Below are positions 53,681 to 63,362 of a DNA stretch of 64,000 bases, piece after piece. The notes under the pieces are model-generated. The model saw nothing but the letters and a program-made list of their open reading frames with translations, was not told where the DNA came from and did not search any database. Position numbers and translations under genes: made by a program. Source of the DNA: Fictibacillus nanhaiensis (lineage in GTDB: Bacteria > Bacillota > Bacilli > Bacillales > Fictibacillaceae); assembly GCA_017052515.1 (NCBI GenBank), contig JAFHKR010000039.1, positions 1,922,001-1,986,000 of the forward strand, given 5' to 3'. The number at the start of each line of letters is the position of its first letter. Position 1 is the first letter of the stretch.

Positions 53681-54943
53681 ATGACTTATGATTGTATAGT
53701 GATCGGTGGTGGACCTTCTGGCCTGATGGCGAGTGTTGGTGCCGCTACCAATGGTGCACGTGTACTATTAATCGATAAAGGAGAAAAACTAGGTCGTAAA
53801 CTTGCTATTTCAGGTGGCGGGCGTTGTAACGTCACAAACCGTCTGCCTGTTGAAGAAATTATCAAACATATTCCAGGTAACGGCCGTTTTTTGTACAGTG
53901 CCTTTTCTGTTTTTAACAACGAAGACATCATTCAATTCTTTGAAGGACTAGGAATTCAATTAAAAGAAGAAGACCATGGACGAATGTTCCCTGTTACCAA
54001 TAAAGCGACTGATGTTGTGGCTGCTCTTCTGCAGAAAATAAAGGAGCTTGGTGTTACGATCCGAACGAACACCCCTGTAAAAACGATACAATATGGAGAA
54101 GAGGTTCATGAGATCATTCTGCATAACGGAGAAGCTATTCAAACGAAGTCGATCGTAATCGCCGTAGGCGGTAAATCTGTTCCGCATACGGGTTCCACTG
54201 GTGATGGTTATGCATGGGCAAAAAAGGCAGGGCACACGATCACAGAGCTCTATCCAACTGAGGTTCCCATCACTTCTAATGAACTCTTCATCAAACATAA
54301 AACATTGCAGGGCATATCTTTAAGAAACGTTGCACTCTCTGTATGGAATCCAAAAGGTAAATTGATTAAAGCCCATCAGATGGACATGATATTTACTCAT
54401 TTTGGGGTATCCGGACCTGCTGCTTTAAGATGCAGCCAATATGTAGTTAAAGCATTGAAAAAATTCGAAGTACCATCGATCGAGATGAGAATTGATTCTT
54501 TTCCAGATGAAAATGAAGAGACCTTGCTTACTTCTTTACAGAAAAGAATTGATTCTGAACCTAAAAAAGCTTTTAAAAATGTACTAAAAGGATTACTTCC
54601 AGAAAAGTTTCTTCATTTCTTAATCGAACGTGCAGAGATTGATGGTGACTCGATCGCTGATCAAGTTTCCAAACAAGCCCTTCGTCAGCTTGTTACACAA
54701 ATGAAGAGTTTCTCATTTTCTGTTAATGGTACCTTATCTATCGAAAAAGCTTTCGTTACAGGAGGCGGCGTCTCAGTTAAAGAGATCGCACCTCAAACTA
54801 TGGCATCTAAGAAACAAGAAGGCTTATTCTTCTGTGGTGAAATCTTAGATCTGCACGGATACACGGGTGGTTATAATATTACTGTTGCTTTTGTAACAGG
54901 GAATATTGCCGGAACTAACGCAGCTTACCATGCACTAGGCTAA
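53681..54943 (+). CDS. ytfP: HI0933-family FAD-dependent oxidoreductase YtfP
   Basis: 420 residues. FAD-binding [21 protein letters not shown], the second motif [18 protein letters not shown], and the C-terminal [18 protein letters not shown] with [12 protein letters not shown] define the HI0933/BaiN family. The reaction is not known; a role as a flavin-dependent reductase is inferred. ATG start at 53681. Monocistronic, ending in a shared terminator with cse60. Confidence 0.93.
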   Translation: MTYDCIVIGGGPSGLMASVGAATNGARVLLIDKGEKLGRKLAISGGGRCNVTNRLPVEEIIKHIPGNGRFLYSAFSVFNNEDIIQFFEGLGIQLKEEDHGRMFPVTNKATDVVAALLQKIKELGVTIRTNTPVKTIQYGEEVHEIILHNGEAIQTKSIVIAVGGKSVPHTGSTGDGYAWAKKAGHTITELYPTEVPITSNELFIKHKTLQGISLRNVALSVWNPKGKLIKAHQMDMIFTHFGVSGPAALRCSQYVVKALKKFEVPSIEMRIDSFPDENEETLLTSLQKRIDSEPKKAFKNVLKGLLPEKFLHFLIERAEIDGDSIADQVSKQALRQLVTQMKSFSFSVNGTLSIEKAFVTGGGVSVKEIAPQTMASKKQEGLFFCGEILDLHGYTGGYNITVAFVTGNIAGTNAAYHALG

Positions 54944-54955
54944 CCCTATGAAACA

Positions 54956-54998
54956 AGAAGAGTGGCGACCACTAAGCGGTTGCCACTCTTCTTTATTT
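54956..54998. terminator. Bidirectional terminator of ytfP and cse60
   Basis: Arms AGAAGAGTGGCGACC / GGTTGCCACTCTTCT around ACTAAGC with T run. The cse60 stop lies at its edge. Confidence 0.88.
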
Positions 54999-55196
54999 TA
55001 GCGATCCGTTTTTTTTAAAGATAATCATCGCTGAAAAAGAAAACATCGTATCGTCCTCTGAGTGCACATTATCACATACGGCAATCTGATACTTAATATC
55101 CACAACATTTTCAGGAGGAATGATGCTCAAAAACTCATTTATAGCGATCTCTAAATCCTCTTCATGATCTTCATCAAAGATTTTTACTTGAATCAT
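54993..55196 (-). CDS. cse60: Sporulation protein Cse60
   Basis: 67 residues. IKVFDEDHEEDLEIAINEFL-like start (MIQVKIFDEDHEEDLEIAIN) and VVDIKYQIAVCDN...FSAMIIFKK match Cse60, a SigE-controlled mother-cell protein of unknown role in B. subtilis (yteV). No SigE promoter was clear to me. ATG after AAAGGGG. Its ribosome-binding region abuts one arm of a 59-bp inverted repeat. Confidence 0.85.
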   Translation of the reverse strand: MIQVKIFDEDHEEDLEIAINEFLSIIPPENVVDIKYQIAVCDNVHSEDDTMFSFSAMIIFKKNGSLK

Positions 55197-55199
55197 TCA

Positions 55200-55258
55200 A
55201 TAAGCATCCCCTTTCAGCCAAAAGTTTTGGTATTCTTTCGGCCTTCGGAGATGCTTAT
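55200..55258. repeat. Inverted repeat with inner hairpins just upstream of cse60
   Basis: Outer arms ATAAGCATC (55200-55208) and GATGCTTAT (55250-55258) are perfect complements. Inside are CCAAAAGTTTTGG (55218-55230), itself a perfect hairpin, and CGGCCTTCGG. On the minus strand the arm nearest the gene runs from the Shine-Dalgarno GGGG to the bases before the ATG, so a folded leader would hide the translation start. Confidence 0.7.
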
Positions 55259-55286
55259 CCTTTGTTAGGTTTTGACTAGTTTTGTC

Positions 55287-55922
55287 TTACAGATTTTCAA
55301 GAGCCGTTTGAATAGGTACTTCTCCCTCAATCAACTCGAAGACTTTGTGGTTAACTTTTTCATTTCCAAGGCATGCAGCAAGTGTTCTTGCTACATCCGC
55401 TCGAGGGATAGAACCACGCTCGTTTAATTTTTCTTTGGCTTGAATCATGCCCATACCATCATCATCCGTCAGCGCACCTGGACGCAAGATCGTATAATTC
55501 AATGTGCTGTTTATCAGTTCTTGATCTGCTTTTCCTTTTGCCTCAAGGTAATGTTGAAGTCCTTCTGGTCCTTTTTCAGGAGTATCTGCACCTATCGAAC
55601 TTACCAGAATGAATTGTTTCACCTTATGTTTTTGCGCTAACTTTATAGACTTTACCGCTCCTTCATAATCTACAGCGTCTGTTTTCTCTGGTCCTGTATG
55701 ACCACCAGAACCAGCTGTGAAGATAACAGCTTCGATTCCATCATAAACATGTTCAAAGTCCTGTTCCAAATCACCTAAAACGGCATGAATGTTCTCATGC
55801 TGAAAATGATCTTGCTGTTCTTTCTTTCTGACCATCGCTTTTACTGAGTGTTCTTGATCAGCAAGTATATTACATGTCATTTTTCCAATATTACCGTTTG
55901 CTCCGATTACTAATACATTCAT
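55287..55922 (-). CDS. Atypical short-chain dehydrogenase / NAD(P)-binding protein
   Basis: 211 residues. The N-terminal NVLVIGANGNIGKMTCNIL is a Rossmann NAD(P) site. GIEAVIFTAGSGGHTGPEKTDAVDY and FILVSSIGAD, with YLEAKGKADQELINSTLNYT and ILRPGALTDD, belong to the atypical SDR group 5 (YhfK/BVR-B-like). A YxxxK pair is seen in YLEAK. Substrate unknown. ATG after AGAAGGAG. It precedes cse60 by 90 bases on the same strand. Confidence 0.88.
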   Translation of the reverse strand: MNVLVIGANGNIGKMTCNILADQEHSVKAMVRKKEQQDHFQHENIHAVLGDLEQDFEHVYDGIEAVIFTAGSGGHTGPEKTDAVDYEGAVKSIKLAQKHKVKQFILVSSIGADTPEKGPEGLQHYLEAKGKADQELINSTLNYTILRPGALTDDDGMGMIQAKEKLNERGSIPRADVARTLAACLGNEKVNHKVFELIEGEVPIQTALENL

Positions 55923-56040
55923 TACATATCCACTCCTTCTATTTGTCTACTTAAGTAGTGTTTCACGAAATGAAGGTTATAAAACATTTTGTTGTGTAAA
56001 CGTACATTATGGAAGATCTACAAATTAACTAAAAATGATT

Positions 56041-56080
56041 AAAAGAGCCTAAAACACCGTATATTCAGGGTGTTTTAGGC
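56041..56080 (-). terminator. Terminator of the GGDEF-EAL gene
   Basis: GCCTAAAACACC / GGTGTTTTAGGC perfect 12-bp arms, then TCTTTTAAT on the minus strand. Confidence 0.8.
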
Positions 56081-56085
56081 TTCTC

Positions 56086-58005
56086 TTAGCTCATTACCAC
56101 ATTCTTATGTAACTGTCTTTGGAGTTCATCAGCATGAAGCGGTTTGTACAGGTTATAGCCTTGACCGTATATACAACCTTGTTCTACTAAGAAATTGATC
56201 TGCTCACCGGTTTCGATACCTTCTGCAATAACGGAAAAATCAAGATTGTGTCCCATATCAATAATTGTTTTTACAATGGCTCCTGCTTTTGAATCTGTCA
56301 ATATATCATCGATAAACATCTTATCAATCTTGAGTGTATCAACAGGCAAGTGTCTCAGATATGTTAATGAGGAATAACCAGTACCAAAGTCATCGACTGA
56401 TATGCGAATTCCTTTTGCTCTTAAAGCATTCAAAATCGGAAGAGCTTCCTCCATGTTTTGCATCGTCGTACTTTCTGTGATCTCCAGCTCTAGTGAAGTA
56501 GGTGGAAACTCAGTCTCTGAAAGAATACTTTCTATTCTTTCGATAAAAGATTCTTCTAATAGCTGTCTGACCGATATGTTAACAGAAATCAAGAGGTCAC
56601 TAAAGCCCTGTTCACGCCAACTTAACCCTTGCAGGCACGCTTCTCTTAACACCCATTCTCCGATTGGGAGAATCATCCCGGTTTCTTCAGCTATCGGAAT
56701 AAATTCAGCGGGAGATATCATTCCTTCATCTTCCTTTTTCCACCGCAATAACGCTTCAACCCCTAGAATCTTCTTATTACCGATATGTACTAAAGGCTGA
56801 TAAACAAGGAAGAACTCGTTGTTCGTTAAAGCTTTTCTTAAACCATGCTCGAGAGTTAACCTTCTTTCCATCTTGCTATCACGCTGCTCTGTAAAAAACT
56901 GATAAGTGTTTCGTCCTTTCTCCTTTGCCTGGTACAGAGCGGAGTCAGCACGCTTTAAGAGCGTTTCGCTGTCTGAACCATTTCCGGGATATGTACTGAT
57001 CCCAATGCTTGGTGTTGTAAATACTTCTTGCCCACTCAGTTTAAAAGGTTTTGTAAAAGCTTGAATGATCTGCTCTGCTTTTTGTTTGATCTCACTGATT
57101 TCTTTAAAGTTTAACAATATCAGAAATTCATCACCGCTTCTCCTAAACACAGTTCCGTAATATCCAACCGTAACCTTTAAAAGTTCAGCTACCTTCTGCA
57201 GCAGAAGATCACCAAAGCTATGGCCAAGCGTATCGTTCAGAACGTTAAACCGATCCAGATTTACATACATAAGGGCCAAATTTCGATTTTGAAGATCCGC
57301 TTCTTTGATTTGTTTTTCTATCATCTGCATAAAGCCATTTCGATTTGGCAGGCCGGTTAATTCATCATAATAAGCCATATGCTCAATGGTGATCTCCGCT
57401 CTTTTTCTTTCTGTAATATCAATAAGAATAGAATTGAAGTCTACCAGTTCGTTATCGGCATCTAAAAAAGGAATTCCTCGGTCTTGTATCCATCGTATCT
57501 CGCCGTTCGGCTTCATGATTCGATACTCACTTGTCGTGATCTGTCCGTTCTGTATCGCTATCCCTCTGTTCATGATGATCTCGTCATCATCAGGATGAAT
57601 GACCTTTTTCCATAATTCTGCGTCTTCATAAAAAGCTTGCAGGGGATAACCATATAATTTCTCTATCCCCGATGTAATCAAAAGTTTATTCGTCTTTAAG
57701 TTGTGTGACCAAATCGCAACATCGATACTATCAAAGATATTTTGTAGTTTTATTCGATTTGCTTCTAATTCAGCATACGTTTCTTGATGATTTAAGATCT
57801 CCTGTTCTAAGTTAATAGCATAACTATCTTTTACGATCAGCATCTTGTAAATCAAAATGGCGAAAAGAACGACAATTCCTAGATCTATTCCATACATGAA
57901 ATAACTTTGATTGTACATTAACCCAACTGTGCTTACAGTATGTAACGTGAACAAAACAGCTAAAATACAGGTCCATTTTTTTGTTTTTGCGTGTTTTAAT
58001 GGCAT
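56086..58005 (-). CDS. Membrane PAS-GGDEF-EAL c-di-GMP protein
   Basis: 639 residues. Two membrane helices (about 11-30 and 37-57), a coiled linker, a PAS/PAC domain (about 85-205), a GGDEF domain (about 210-370) and an EAL domain (about 385-635). The GGDEF signature is SGDEF (RRSGDEFLIL), a variant often still active. The EAL domain keeps VEALLRW, the NIS and ITESTT blocks, DDFGTGYSS and AEGIET, so c-di-GMP hydrolysis looks intact. The protein probably links a redox or ligand signal to c-di-GMP level. ATG after TTGGAGG. Stands alone between its terminator and the ytwF group. Confidence 0.93.
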   Translation of the reverse strand: MPLKHAKTKKWTCILAVLFTLHTVSTVGLMYNQSYFMYGIDLGIVVLFAILIYKMLIVKDSYAINLEQEILNHQETYAELEANRIKLQNIFDSIDVAIWSHNLKTNKLLITSGIEKLYGYPLQAFYEDAELWKKVIHPDDDEIIMNRGIAIQNGQITTSEYRIMKPNGEIRWIQDRGIPFLDADNELVDFNSILIDITERKRAEITIEHMAYYDELTGLPNRNGFMQMIEKQIKEADLQNRNLALMYVNLDRFNVLNDTLGHSFGDLLLQKVAELLKVTVGYYGTVFRRSGDEFLILLNFKEISEIKQKAEQIIQAFTKPFKLSGQEVFTTPSIGISTYPGNGSDSETLLKRADSALYQAKEKGRNTYQFFTEQRDSKMERRLTLEHGLRKALTNNEFFLVYQPLVHIGNKKILGVEALLRWKKEDEGMISPAEFIPIAEETGMILPIGEWVLREACLQGLSWREQGFSDLLISVNISVRQLLEESFIERIESILSETEFPPTSLELEITESTTMQNMEEALPILNALRAKGIRISVDDFGTGYSSLTYLRHLPVDTLKIDKMFIDDILTDSKAGAIVKTIIDMGHNLDFSVIAEGIETGEQINFLVEQGCIYGQGYNLYKPLHADELQRQLHKNVVMS

Positions 58006-58094
58006 TTGTAAGCCTCCAAGGCTAATAAGTATACCCTTTCTATCGGCTATTTCTTGGAAATTTAAACATTGTTTAATAAACTAAACATACGCAT

Positions 58095-58130
58095 TAAAAA
58101 ACTCTCTGCTCAAGTGTTGAGCAGAGAGTT
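58095..58130 (-). terminator. leuS-ytwF terminator
   Basis: Palindrome AACTCTCTGCTCAA / TTGAGCAGAGAGTT with loop GTG, minus-strand T run. Confidence 0.9.
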
Positions 58131-58135
58131 ACATT

Positions 58136-58435
58136 TTAATTCTTATTATATTCCAACATACCGCCAGTCATATTTTTGACCTTATATCCATGATCTTGCA
58201 GGAAATAAGCTACATTCTCACTACGTCGTCCTGAACGGCAGACGATGATGTGTTCTTCATCTTTATTGATTTCATCTAAACGCATAGGAATCTCACCCAT
58301 TTTGATATGCGCTGCTTCCGGGATTTTCCCTTCAGATACTTCTTCATCTTCACGTACATCAATCAGAGAAATTTTTTTACCCTCTTGGAGCAATTGTTTT
58401 ACTTCTGATGGTGAAATTTCTTTTAATTCTTCCAT
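58136..58435 (-). CDS. ytwF: Single-domain rhodanese YtwF
   Basis: 99 residues. Rhodanese fold with the active-site loop IIVCRSGRRSENVA (nucleophile Cys) and LIDVREDEEVSEG. It transfers sulfur from a persulfide donor; partner unknown. The ATG at 58441 is only 3 bases after AGGAGG, so the ATG at 58435 (MEELKEISPS) is preferred. It starts 15 bases after the leuS stop and is probably read from the leuS transcript. Confidence 0.9.
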   Translation of the reverse strand: MEELKEISPSEVKQLLQEGKKISLIDVREDEEVSEGKIPEAAHIKMGEIPMRLDEINKDEEHIIVCRSGRRSENVAYFLQDHGYKVKNMTGGMLEYNKN

Positions 58436-58450
58436 GAGCATATGCCTCCT

Positions 58451-60871
58451 TTAATTCGCTACGATATTCACAAGCTTACCTGGAACGGTAATGACTTTGC
58501 GGATCGTCTTTCCTTCTATGCTTTGTTGAACAGATTCATCTTTTAGAGCCGCTTCTTCCATATCGGAACCACTGATGTTTGCAGCGATCGTCATCTTTGC
58601 TTTAAGTTTGCCGTTCACTTGAACAACGATTTCAACTTCATTTTCTACTAGTTGGGCTTCGTCCCAAACTGGCCAAGAAGCATAAGCGATGCTGCCTTCT
58701 CCACCTAGCATTTCCCAAAGCTCTTCACAAATATGCGGAGCGATCGGGGAAAGCATCTTAACAAACCCTTGTATGAAGTCTTTTGGAAGAACATCTTGCT
58801 TGTTTGCTTCATTTACAAAAACCATCAATTGTGAAATGGCGGTATTAAAGCGAAGTCCTTCATAATCTTCTGTTACCTTTTTAACTGTCATATGGTAGAG
58901 ACGATTGAAAGCGTCTGTTCCCTTTGTATCTTGAATAGCAGGATTCAACTTCTCTCCATCTTCAGCTAGAAGTAATCTCCATACACGATCCAAGAATCTG
59001 CGAGCTCCATCTAGACCCGTTGTACTCCATGCGATGGATGCATCAAGTGGTCCCATGAACATCTCATACAAACGCAGTGTATCTGCACCATGACTCGATA
59101 CAATCTCATCAGGGTTAACCACGTTTCCTTTCGATTTACTCATCTTTTCATTATTTTCTCCAAGAATCATTCCTTGGTTGAAAAGTTTTTGGAAAGGCTC
59201 TTTTGTCGGAACGATACCAAGATCATACATAACCTTGTGCCAGAAACGAGCATAAAGTAGGTGCAACACAGCGTGCTCCGCTCCACCAATATAAATATCA
59301 ACCGGAAGCCAATGCTTCAACTTTTCAGGAGATGCTAATTGCTCCTCGTTTTTCGGATCGATATAACGAAGATAGTACCAGCAGCTTCCTGCCCATTGAG
59401 GCATCGTATTCGTTTCACGACGTCCTTTCTTTCCTGTTTCAGGATCTACAACGTTTACCCACTCTTCTACGTTGGCAAGTGGAGATTCCCCTGTGCCAGA
59501 AGGTTTGATCTCTTTAACGACTGGTAGAAGAAGAGGAAGTTGATCTTCTGAAACCGTAGACATCGTGCCATCTTCCCAGTGAATAACCGGGATTGGTTCG
59601 CCCCAATAACGCTGACGTGAGAACAACCAGTCACGTAGACGGTATGTGATCTTCTTTTCACCTTTTTTGTTCTCAGAAAGCCACTCGTTCATGGCAGCAA
59701 TCGCTTCCTCTTTTTGCATGCCATTTAGGAAATCTGAATTAACATGTTCGCCATCACCCGTGTAAGCTTCTTCTGCTACATTTCCGCCGGCAACTACTTC
59801 AGCGATCGGAAGTTCAAACTTAACTGCGAACTCGTGATCACGTTCATCGTGTGCAGGGACTGCCATGATCGCACCCGTTCCATAGCTTGCAAGTACATAG
59901 TCTGCAATCCAGATCGGAAGTTTTGCACCTGTTACAGGATGAATCGCATAAGCCCCTGTAAACACACCAGACTTTTCTTTTGCAAGTTCTGTACGTTCAA
60001 GGTCAGACTTTGTTTCTACTTGTCTTTGATAAGCCGTAACTGACTCTTTTTGGTCTTCTGTTACAATATCGTTTACTAGTTTATTTTCAGGAGCTAGCAC
60101 TAAGTATGTTGCACCGAATAGTGTATCTGGTCGTGTTGTAAACACTGTGATCTTAGAAGAATGTCCATCAACATCAAAGTGTACTTCAGCGCCTTCCGAA
60201 CGGCCGATCCAATTACGCTGCATGTCTTTCAAGCTTTCAGGCCAGTCTAGTTCATCTAGATCCTCTAACAGTCTGTCAGCGTATGCTGTAATTTTAAGCA
60301 TCCATTGTCTCATAGGTTTACGAACAACAGGATGACCTCCGCGTTCACTCTTTCCATCAATAACTTCTTCGTTCGCAAGTACTGTTCCAAGCGCTTCACA
60401 CCAGTTCACAGGCACTTCATCGACATACGCAAGACCTTTTTTATAAAGTTGGATAAAAATCCATTGTGTCCACTTGTAATAAGAAGGATCTGTTGTGTTT
60501 ACTTCACGGTCCCAGTCATAAGAGAAACCAAGCTCTTTAATCTGTCTGCGGAACGTGTTGATGTTGGTTTCTGTAAATTCTGCTGGATCGTTTCCTGTAT
60601 CAAGCGCATACTGTTCTGCTGGAAGACCAAATGCATCCCATCCCATCGGATGTAGTACATTGTATCCTTGCATACGCTTCATTCTAGAGAGAATATCTGT
60701 CGCCGTGTATCCTTCTGGGTGACCTACATGAAGGCCAGCTCCGGATGGGTATGGAAACATGTCTAGCGCGTAAAATTTCTTTTTATCATATTCTTCTTTT
60801 GTTTGGAACGTTTTGTTCTCATCCCAAAACGTCTGCCACTTTTTCTCAATTGTTTTGTGGTTATAATACAT
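58451..60871 (-). CDS. leuS: Leucyl-tRNA synthetase
   Basis: 806 residues, class I synthetase. HIGH appears as [20 protein letters not shown] (about residue 48), KMSKS as [13 protein letters not shown] (about 575). An editing CP1 domain with [19 protein letters not shown] and [15 protein letters not shown] lies between them. ATG after AAGGAGGATCGG. Controlled by a T-box leader read by tRNA-Leu. Confidence 0.98.
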   Translation of the reverse strand: MYYNHKTIEKKWQTFWDENKTFQTKEEYDKKKFYALDMFPYPSGAGLHVGHPEGYTATDILSRMKRMQGYNVLHPMGWDAFGLPAEQYALDTGNDPAEFTETNINTFRRQIKELGFSYDWDREVNTTDPSYYKWTQWIFIQLYKKGLAYVDEVPVNWCEALGTVLANEEVIDGKSERGGHPVVRKPMRQWMLKITAYADRLLEDLDELDWPESLKDMQRNWIGRSEGAEVHFDVDGHSSKITVFTTRPDTLFGATYLVLAPENKLVNDIVTEDQKESVTAYQRQVETKSDLERTELAKEKSGVFTGAYAIHPVTGAKLPIWIADYVLASYGTGAIMAVPAHDERDHEFAVKFELPIAEVVAGGNVAEEAYTGDGEHVNSDFLNGMQKEEAIAAMNEWLSENKKGEKKITYRLRDWLFSRQRYWGEPIPVIHWEDGTMSTVSEDQLPLLLPVVKEIKPSGTGESPLANVEEWVNVVDPETGKKGRRETNTMPQWAGSCWYYLRYIDPKNEEQLASPEKLKHWLPVDIYIGGAEHAVLHLLYARFWHKVMYDLGIVPTKEPFQKLFNQGMILGENNEKMSKSKGNVVNPDEIVSSHGADTLRLYEMFMGPLDASIAWSTTGLDGARRFLDRVWRLLLAEDGEKLNPAIQDTKGTDAFNRLYHMTVKKVTEDYEGLRFNTAISQLMVFVNEANKQDVLPKDFIQGFVKMLSPIAPHICEELWEMLGGEGSIAYASWPVWDEAQLVENEVEIVVQVNGKLKAKMTIAANISGSDMEEAALKDESVQQSIEGKTIRKVITVPGKLVNIVAN

Positions 60872-60907
60872 AACCGATCCTCCTTAAAAAACTGTACTTT
60901 AAAATAC

Positions 60908-61176
60908 AAAAAACCTCCCGTCCCTAATAAACATTAGGGACGAAAGGTTAGTTAACAATTTAAACCTGCCGCGGTACCACCCTGATTAATGCAAAAATCG
61001 CATTCACTCGGAAACATACCTTAACGCGGCGAACGGCAAGCATTACTGGATTCACACTTGCAACTAAAGGGCGAGTTCAAAAAAGTCCGGGTTGACTTGC
61101 ACCAGCCGTCAACTCTCTATCATTTCCATTCTTTTTTTACTATTCCCTATCATCGTTATTAAAAATTTAGATGCTA
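60908..61176 (-). promoter_or_regulatory. T-box riboswitch leader of leuS
   Basis: On the minus strand the T-box AGGGTGGTACCGCG is at 60983-60970 and the terminator (arms CGTCCCTAAT / ATTAGGGACG, then T run) at 60949-60908. The CTC triplet at 61075-61073 inside TTGAACTCGCCC fits a leucine specifier codon in the stem I loop. The leader starts near 61176 from the promoter at 61211-61183. Confidence 0.92.
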
Positions 61177-61182
61177 ATTTGT

Positions 61183-61211
61183 ATTTTATGAATAACTTCC
61201 TAAATTGTCAA
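61183..61211 (-). promoter_or_regulatory. leuS promoter
   Basis: On the minus strand TTGACA (61211-61206), 17-base spacer, TAAAAT (61188-61183). Confidence 0.7.
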
Positions 61212-61281
61212 GGTTGTTTAGAAGTATAATAGCCTATTTTTACCACTTTTAATCACGGGATATTTCGCTGTAAGCGGTATC

Positions 61282-61344
61282 TTGACAAACACCATGTCGC
61301 TGTTTAATGTAATGTTAACTGTTATTTTTTTTACGTTAACATTA
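61282..61344 (+). promoter_or_regulatory. bioY promoter and BirA operator
   Basis: TTGACA at 61282-61287 with TTTAAT (61303-61308) 15 bases on. Just downstream, TAATGTTAAC (61310-61319), a 15-base spacer and GTTAACATTA (61335-61344) form a perfect 10-bp inverted repeat. Spacing and GTTAAC arms are those of the BirA biotin operator, so biotin-loaded BirA should repress bioY. Confidence 0.85.
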
Positions 61345-61363
61345 AAAAAGGGGTGCAACAAAC

Positions 61364-61933
61364 ATGCATGAAAGTAACCAAAAACTGAAGATGTCACTCT
61401 ACGCAGCGCTGATGGCAGGGATTACAGCGATTCTCGCCCAGCTGACGATTCCTCTCCCGTTAGTTCCGATCACAGGACAAACTTTAGCGATCGGGCTTTG
61501 CGCAACCATTCTTGGGCGTAAGTATGGTACTCTCGCTGTTATGATCTATGTCGCTATGGGAGCAATCGGTCTTCCTGTTTTCTCTGAGGCTAAAGGTGGA
61601 TTCATGGTACTGATCGGTCCAACAGGAGGTTATATCGTTGGCTTTATCATCGCTGCTTATGTAACTGGTCTTATTCTAGAAAAGACAAGTTTTACTCTTC
61701 TGCCCGCTGTTGTTGCAAACATTGCGGGTATGGTGATCACACTTGTGTTCGGTGCCGTTCAATTAAAGTTCATTGCAGGCCTTAGCTGGGAACAAGCGAT
61801 GAGTGGTGGTGTTATTCCTTTTTTACTTGTAGGGGTAATTAAAGCCATCTTAGCCGCAGTCCTTGGTGTTACGATCAGAAGAAGATTAATGTCGGCAAAA
61901 CTGCTTCCAAAAGAAGAAACAAGAGCCGCTTAA
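61364..61933 (+). CDS. bioY: Biotin transporter S component BioY
   Basis: 189 residues with about six membrane segments. The substrate-binding pattern TIPLPLVPITGQTLAIGL, GRKYGTLAVMIYVAMGAIGLP and GPTGGYIVGFIIAAYVTG is diagnostic of BioY, which captures biotin and works with an ECF energy module or alone. ATG after AAGGGGTG, 20 bases beyond the operator. Monocistronic. Confidence 0.95.
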   Translation: MHESNQKLKMSLYAALMAGITAILAQLTIPLPLVPITGQTLAIGLCATILGRKYGTLAVMIYVAMGAIGLPVFSEAKGGFMVLIGPTGGYIVGFIIAAYVTGLILEKTSFTLLPAVVANIAGMVITLVFGAVQLKFIAGLSWEQAMSGGVIPFLLVGVIKAILAAVLGVTIRRRLMSAKLLPKEETRAA

Positions 61934-61948
61934 TTCATCAAAATATAA

Positions 61949-61985
61949 ACAAAGAGACCGTGTTTATTTCATCACGGTCTTTTTG
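61949..61985. terminator. Terminator between convergent bioY and yttB
   Basis: AGACCGTG / CACGGTCT around TTTATTTCAT, flanked by A- and T-rich runs. Confidence 0.85.
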
Positions 61986-62000
61986 TTTTTCATCTAGACA

Positions 62001-63197
62001 TTAAGATGCTTGTCGAGGAGCTTCAGTTTGCTGTATCGCATGGCGGCTCTTGCTGTATATGATTGTCAATATGAAAGCAAGTACCATCAGGCCAATAATC
62101 GTTTGAAACAATACAGAAATGTTAAAAATATCTGCGATCATTCCTCCAAACAATGGACCAAGCATCCTTCCGCCTGTGGCCGTTGAGTTTACGACCCCTT
62201 GATAGAATCCAGCTCTTCCTTCAGGAGCGAGTTCTGCAGCGATGGATGGAACACCTGGCCATACGAGCATCTCGCCTATGGTAAGAACGATCATCGCTAC
62301 CATAAACCCACTAAAGTCTTTGGCATTTCCCACCATTACAAATGAAATAACAAATATACAATATCCGACCAAAATTTGAGATGTTGTAGAGTGCAGCCAT
62401 TTTTTCAAGAAAAGGTTGACTACCGGCTGACCGAGAACGATTAACACACCATTAACGGTCCAAAGCAAACTGTACATTTTTAACGTTACTCCTAGTGATT
62501 GTGTATAAGCGGCGATCGTGGACTGCCATTGAACATAACCAATCCATGCCAACAGATACCCTCCACATAAAATCAATAATGCGATAAACGCTTCTTTGTT
62601 ATGAATTCTTTTACGTTGAGAAAAAATGGTTTGCACAGAGGCTTCTTCTTTTTCATCTATGTCTTTGAAGCCGAACAACACGATAAGAAAAAATACGAAA
62701 GACAGAGTAGAACAACTGATGAAAGATAGTGTAAATGAATAGGAAGCTGCAAATCCACCAAGAGCAGCCCCGAGCGCCACTCCTACATTCTGTGCAATAT
62801 AGATTCGGTTAAATGCCTTCCTTCCACCCTCTTTCCACATCGTACCTGCTAAAGCATACATAGATGGAAAAACGATTCCCATTCCAAATCCCATAAAAAC
62901 AAGAAGTACACTGTACATCCAAAAATCATGAAACCAGATTAATAAGAAGGAAGTCGTAAATGAAATGGAGACTCCAAGCATTATCGTCTTGTAGCCTCCT
63001 AATTTATCAAACAGCAATCCTCCCGTTAAGTTGCCGATAATTCCAGCACCGGAATTCAACAGAAGAACAATTCCCGCTACGGTAAGTGACTTACCAAGGT
63101 GTTCATGTATAAAAATCGTATTGATCGGCCACAAAAAACTTGAGCCCGTCACATTAAGTGCCATTCCAATAATAAGCAGCCATACTTTCCCTGGCAT
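62001..63197 (-). CDS. yttB: MFS transporter YttB
   Basis: 398 residues, about 12 membrane segments. Motif A is seen in NLTGGLLFDKLGGYKTIML, and the N-terminal FLWPINTIFIHEHLGKSLTVAG is typical of the YttB drug:H+ antiporter-like group. A Gly/Arg loop APEGRAGFYQG and ATGGRMLGPLFGG lie in the second half. Substrate unknown. The frame is open to 63287, but the ATG at 63197 (MPGKVWLL) follows GTGGGGGAT. Confidence 0.88.
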   Translation of the reverse strand: MPGKVWLLIIGMALNVTGSSFLWPINTIFIHEHLGKSLTVAGIVLLLNSGAGIIGNLTGGLLFDKLGGYKTIMLGVSISFTTSFLLIWFHDFWMYSVLLVFMGFGMGIVFPSMYALAGTMWKEGGRKAFNRIYIAQNVGVALGAALGGFAASYSFTLSFISCSTLSFVFFLIVLFGFKDIDEKEEASVQTIFSQRKRIHNKEAFIALLILCGGYLLAWIGYVQWQSTIAAYTQSLGVTLKMYSLLWTVNGVLIVLGQPVVNLFLKKWLHSTTSQILVGYCIFVISFVMVGNAKDFSGFMVAMIVLTIGEMLVWPGVPSIAAELAPEGRAGFYQGVVNSTATGGRMLGPLFGGMIADIFNISVLFQTIIGLMVLAFILTIIYSKSRHAIQQTEAPRQAS

Positions 63198-63293
63198 AAA
63201 TATCCCCCACTTGCTAACTAAGATGTCATAAACCACTCTGTATTTTATTCCTTTTTCCTGCACTTTACAATTTGAAAGTACTGACAACTCCCT

Positions 63294-63323
63294 TTGCCGC
63301 TCAACGTGCGAACATGCTACAAT
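63294..63323 (+). promoter_or_regulatory. ytqA promoter
   Basis: TTGCCG (63294-63299), 18-base spacer, TACAAT (63318-63323) with the TGn extension, 39 bases before the ATG. Confidence 0.6.
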
Positions 63324-63362
63324 GTCATATGGTGCTCATCACCGTATGAAGGAGTGAGAAAG

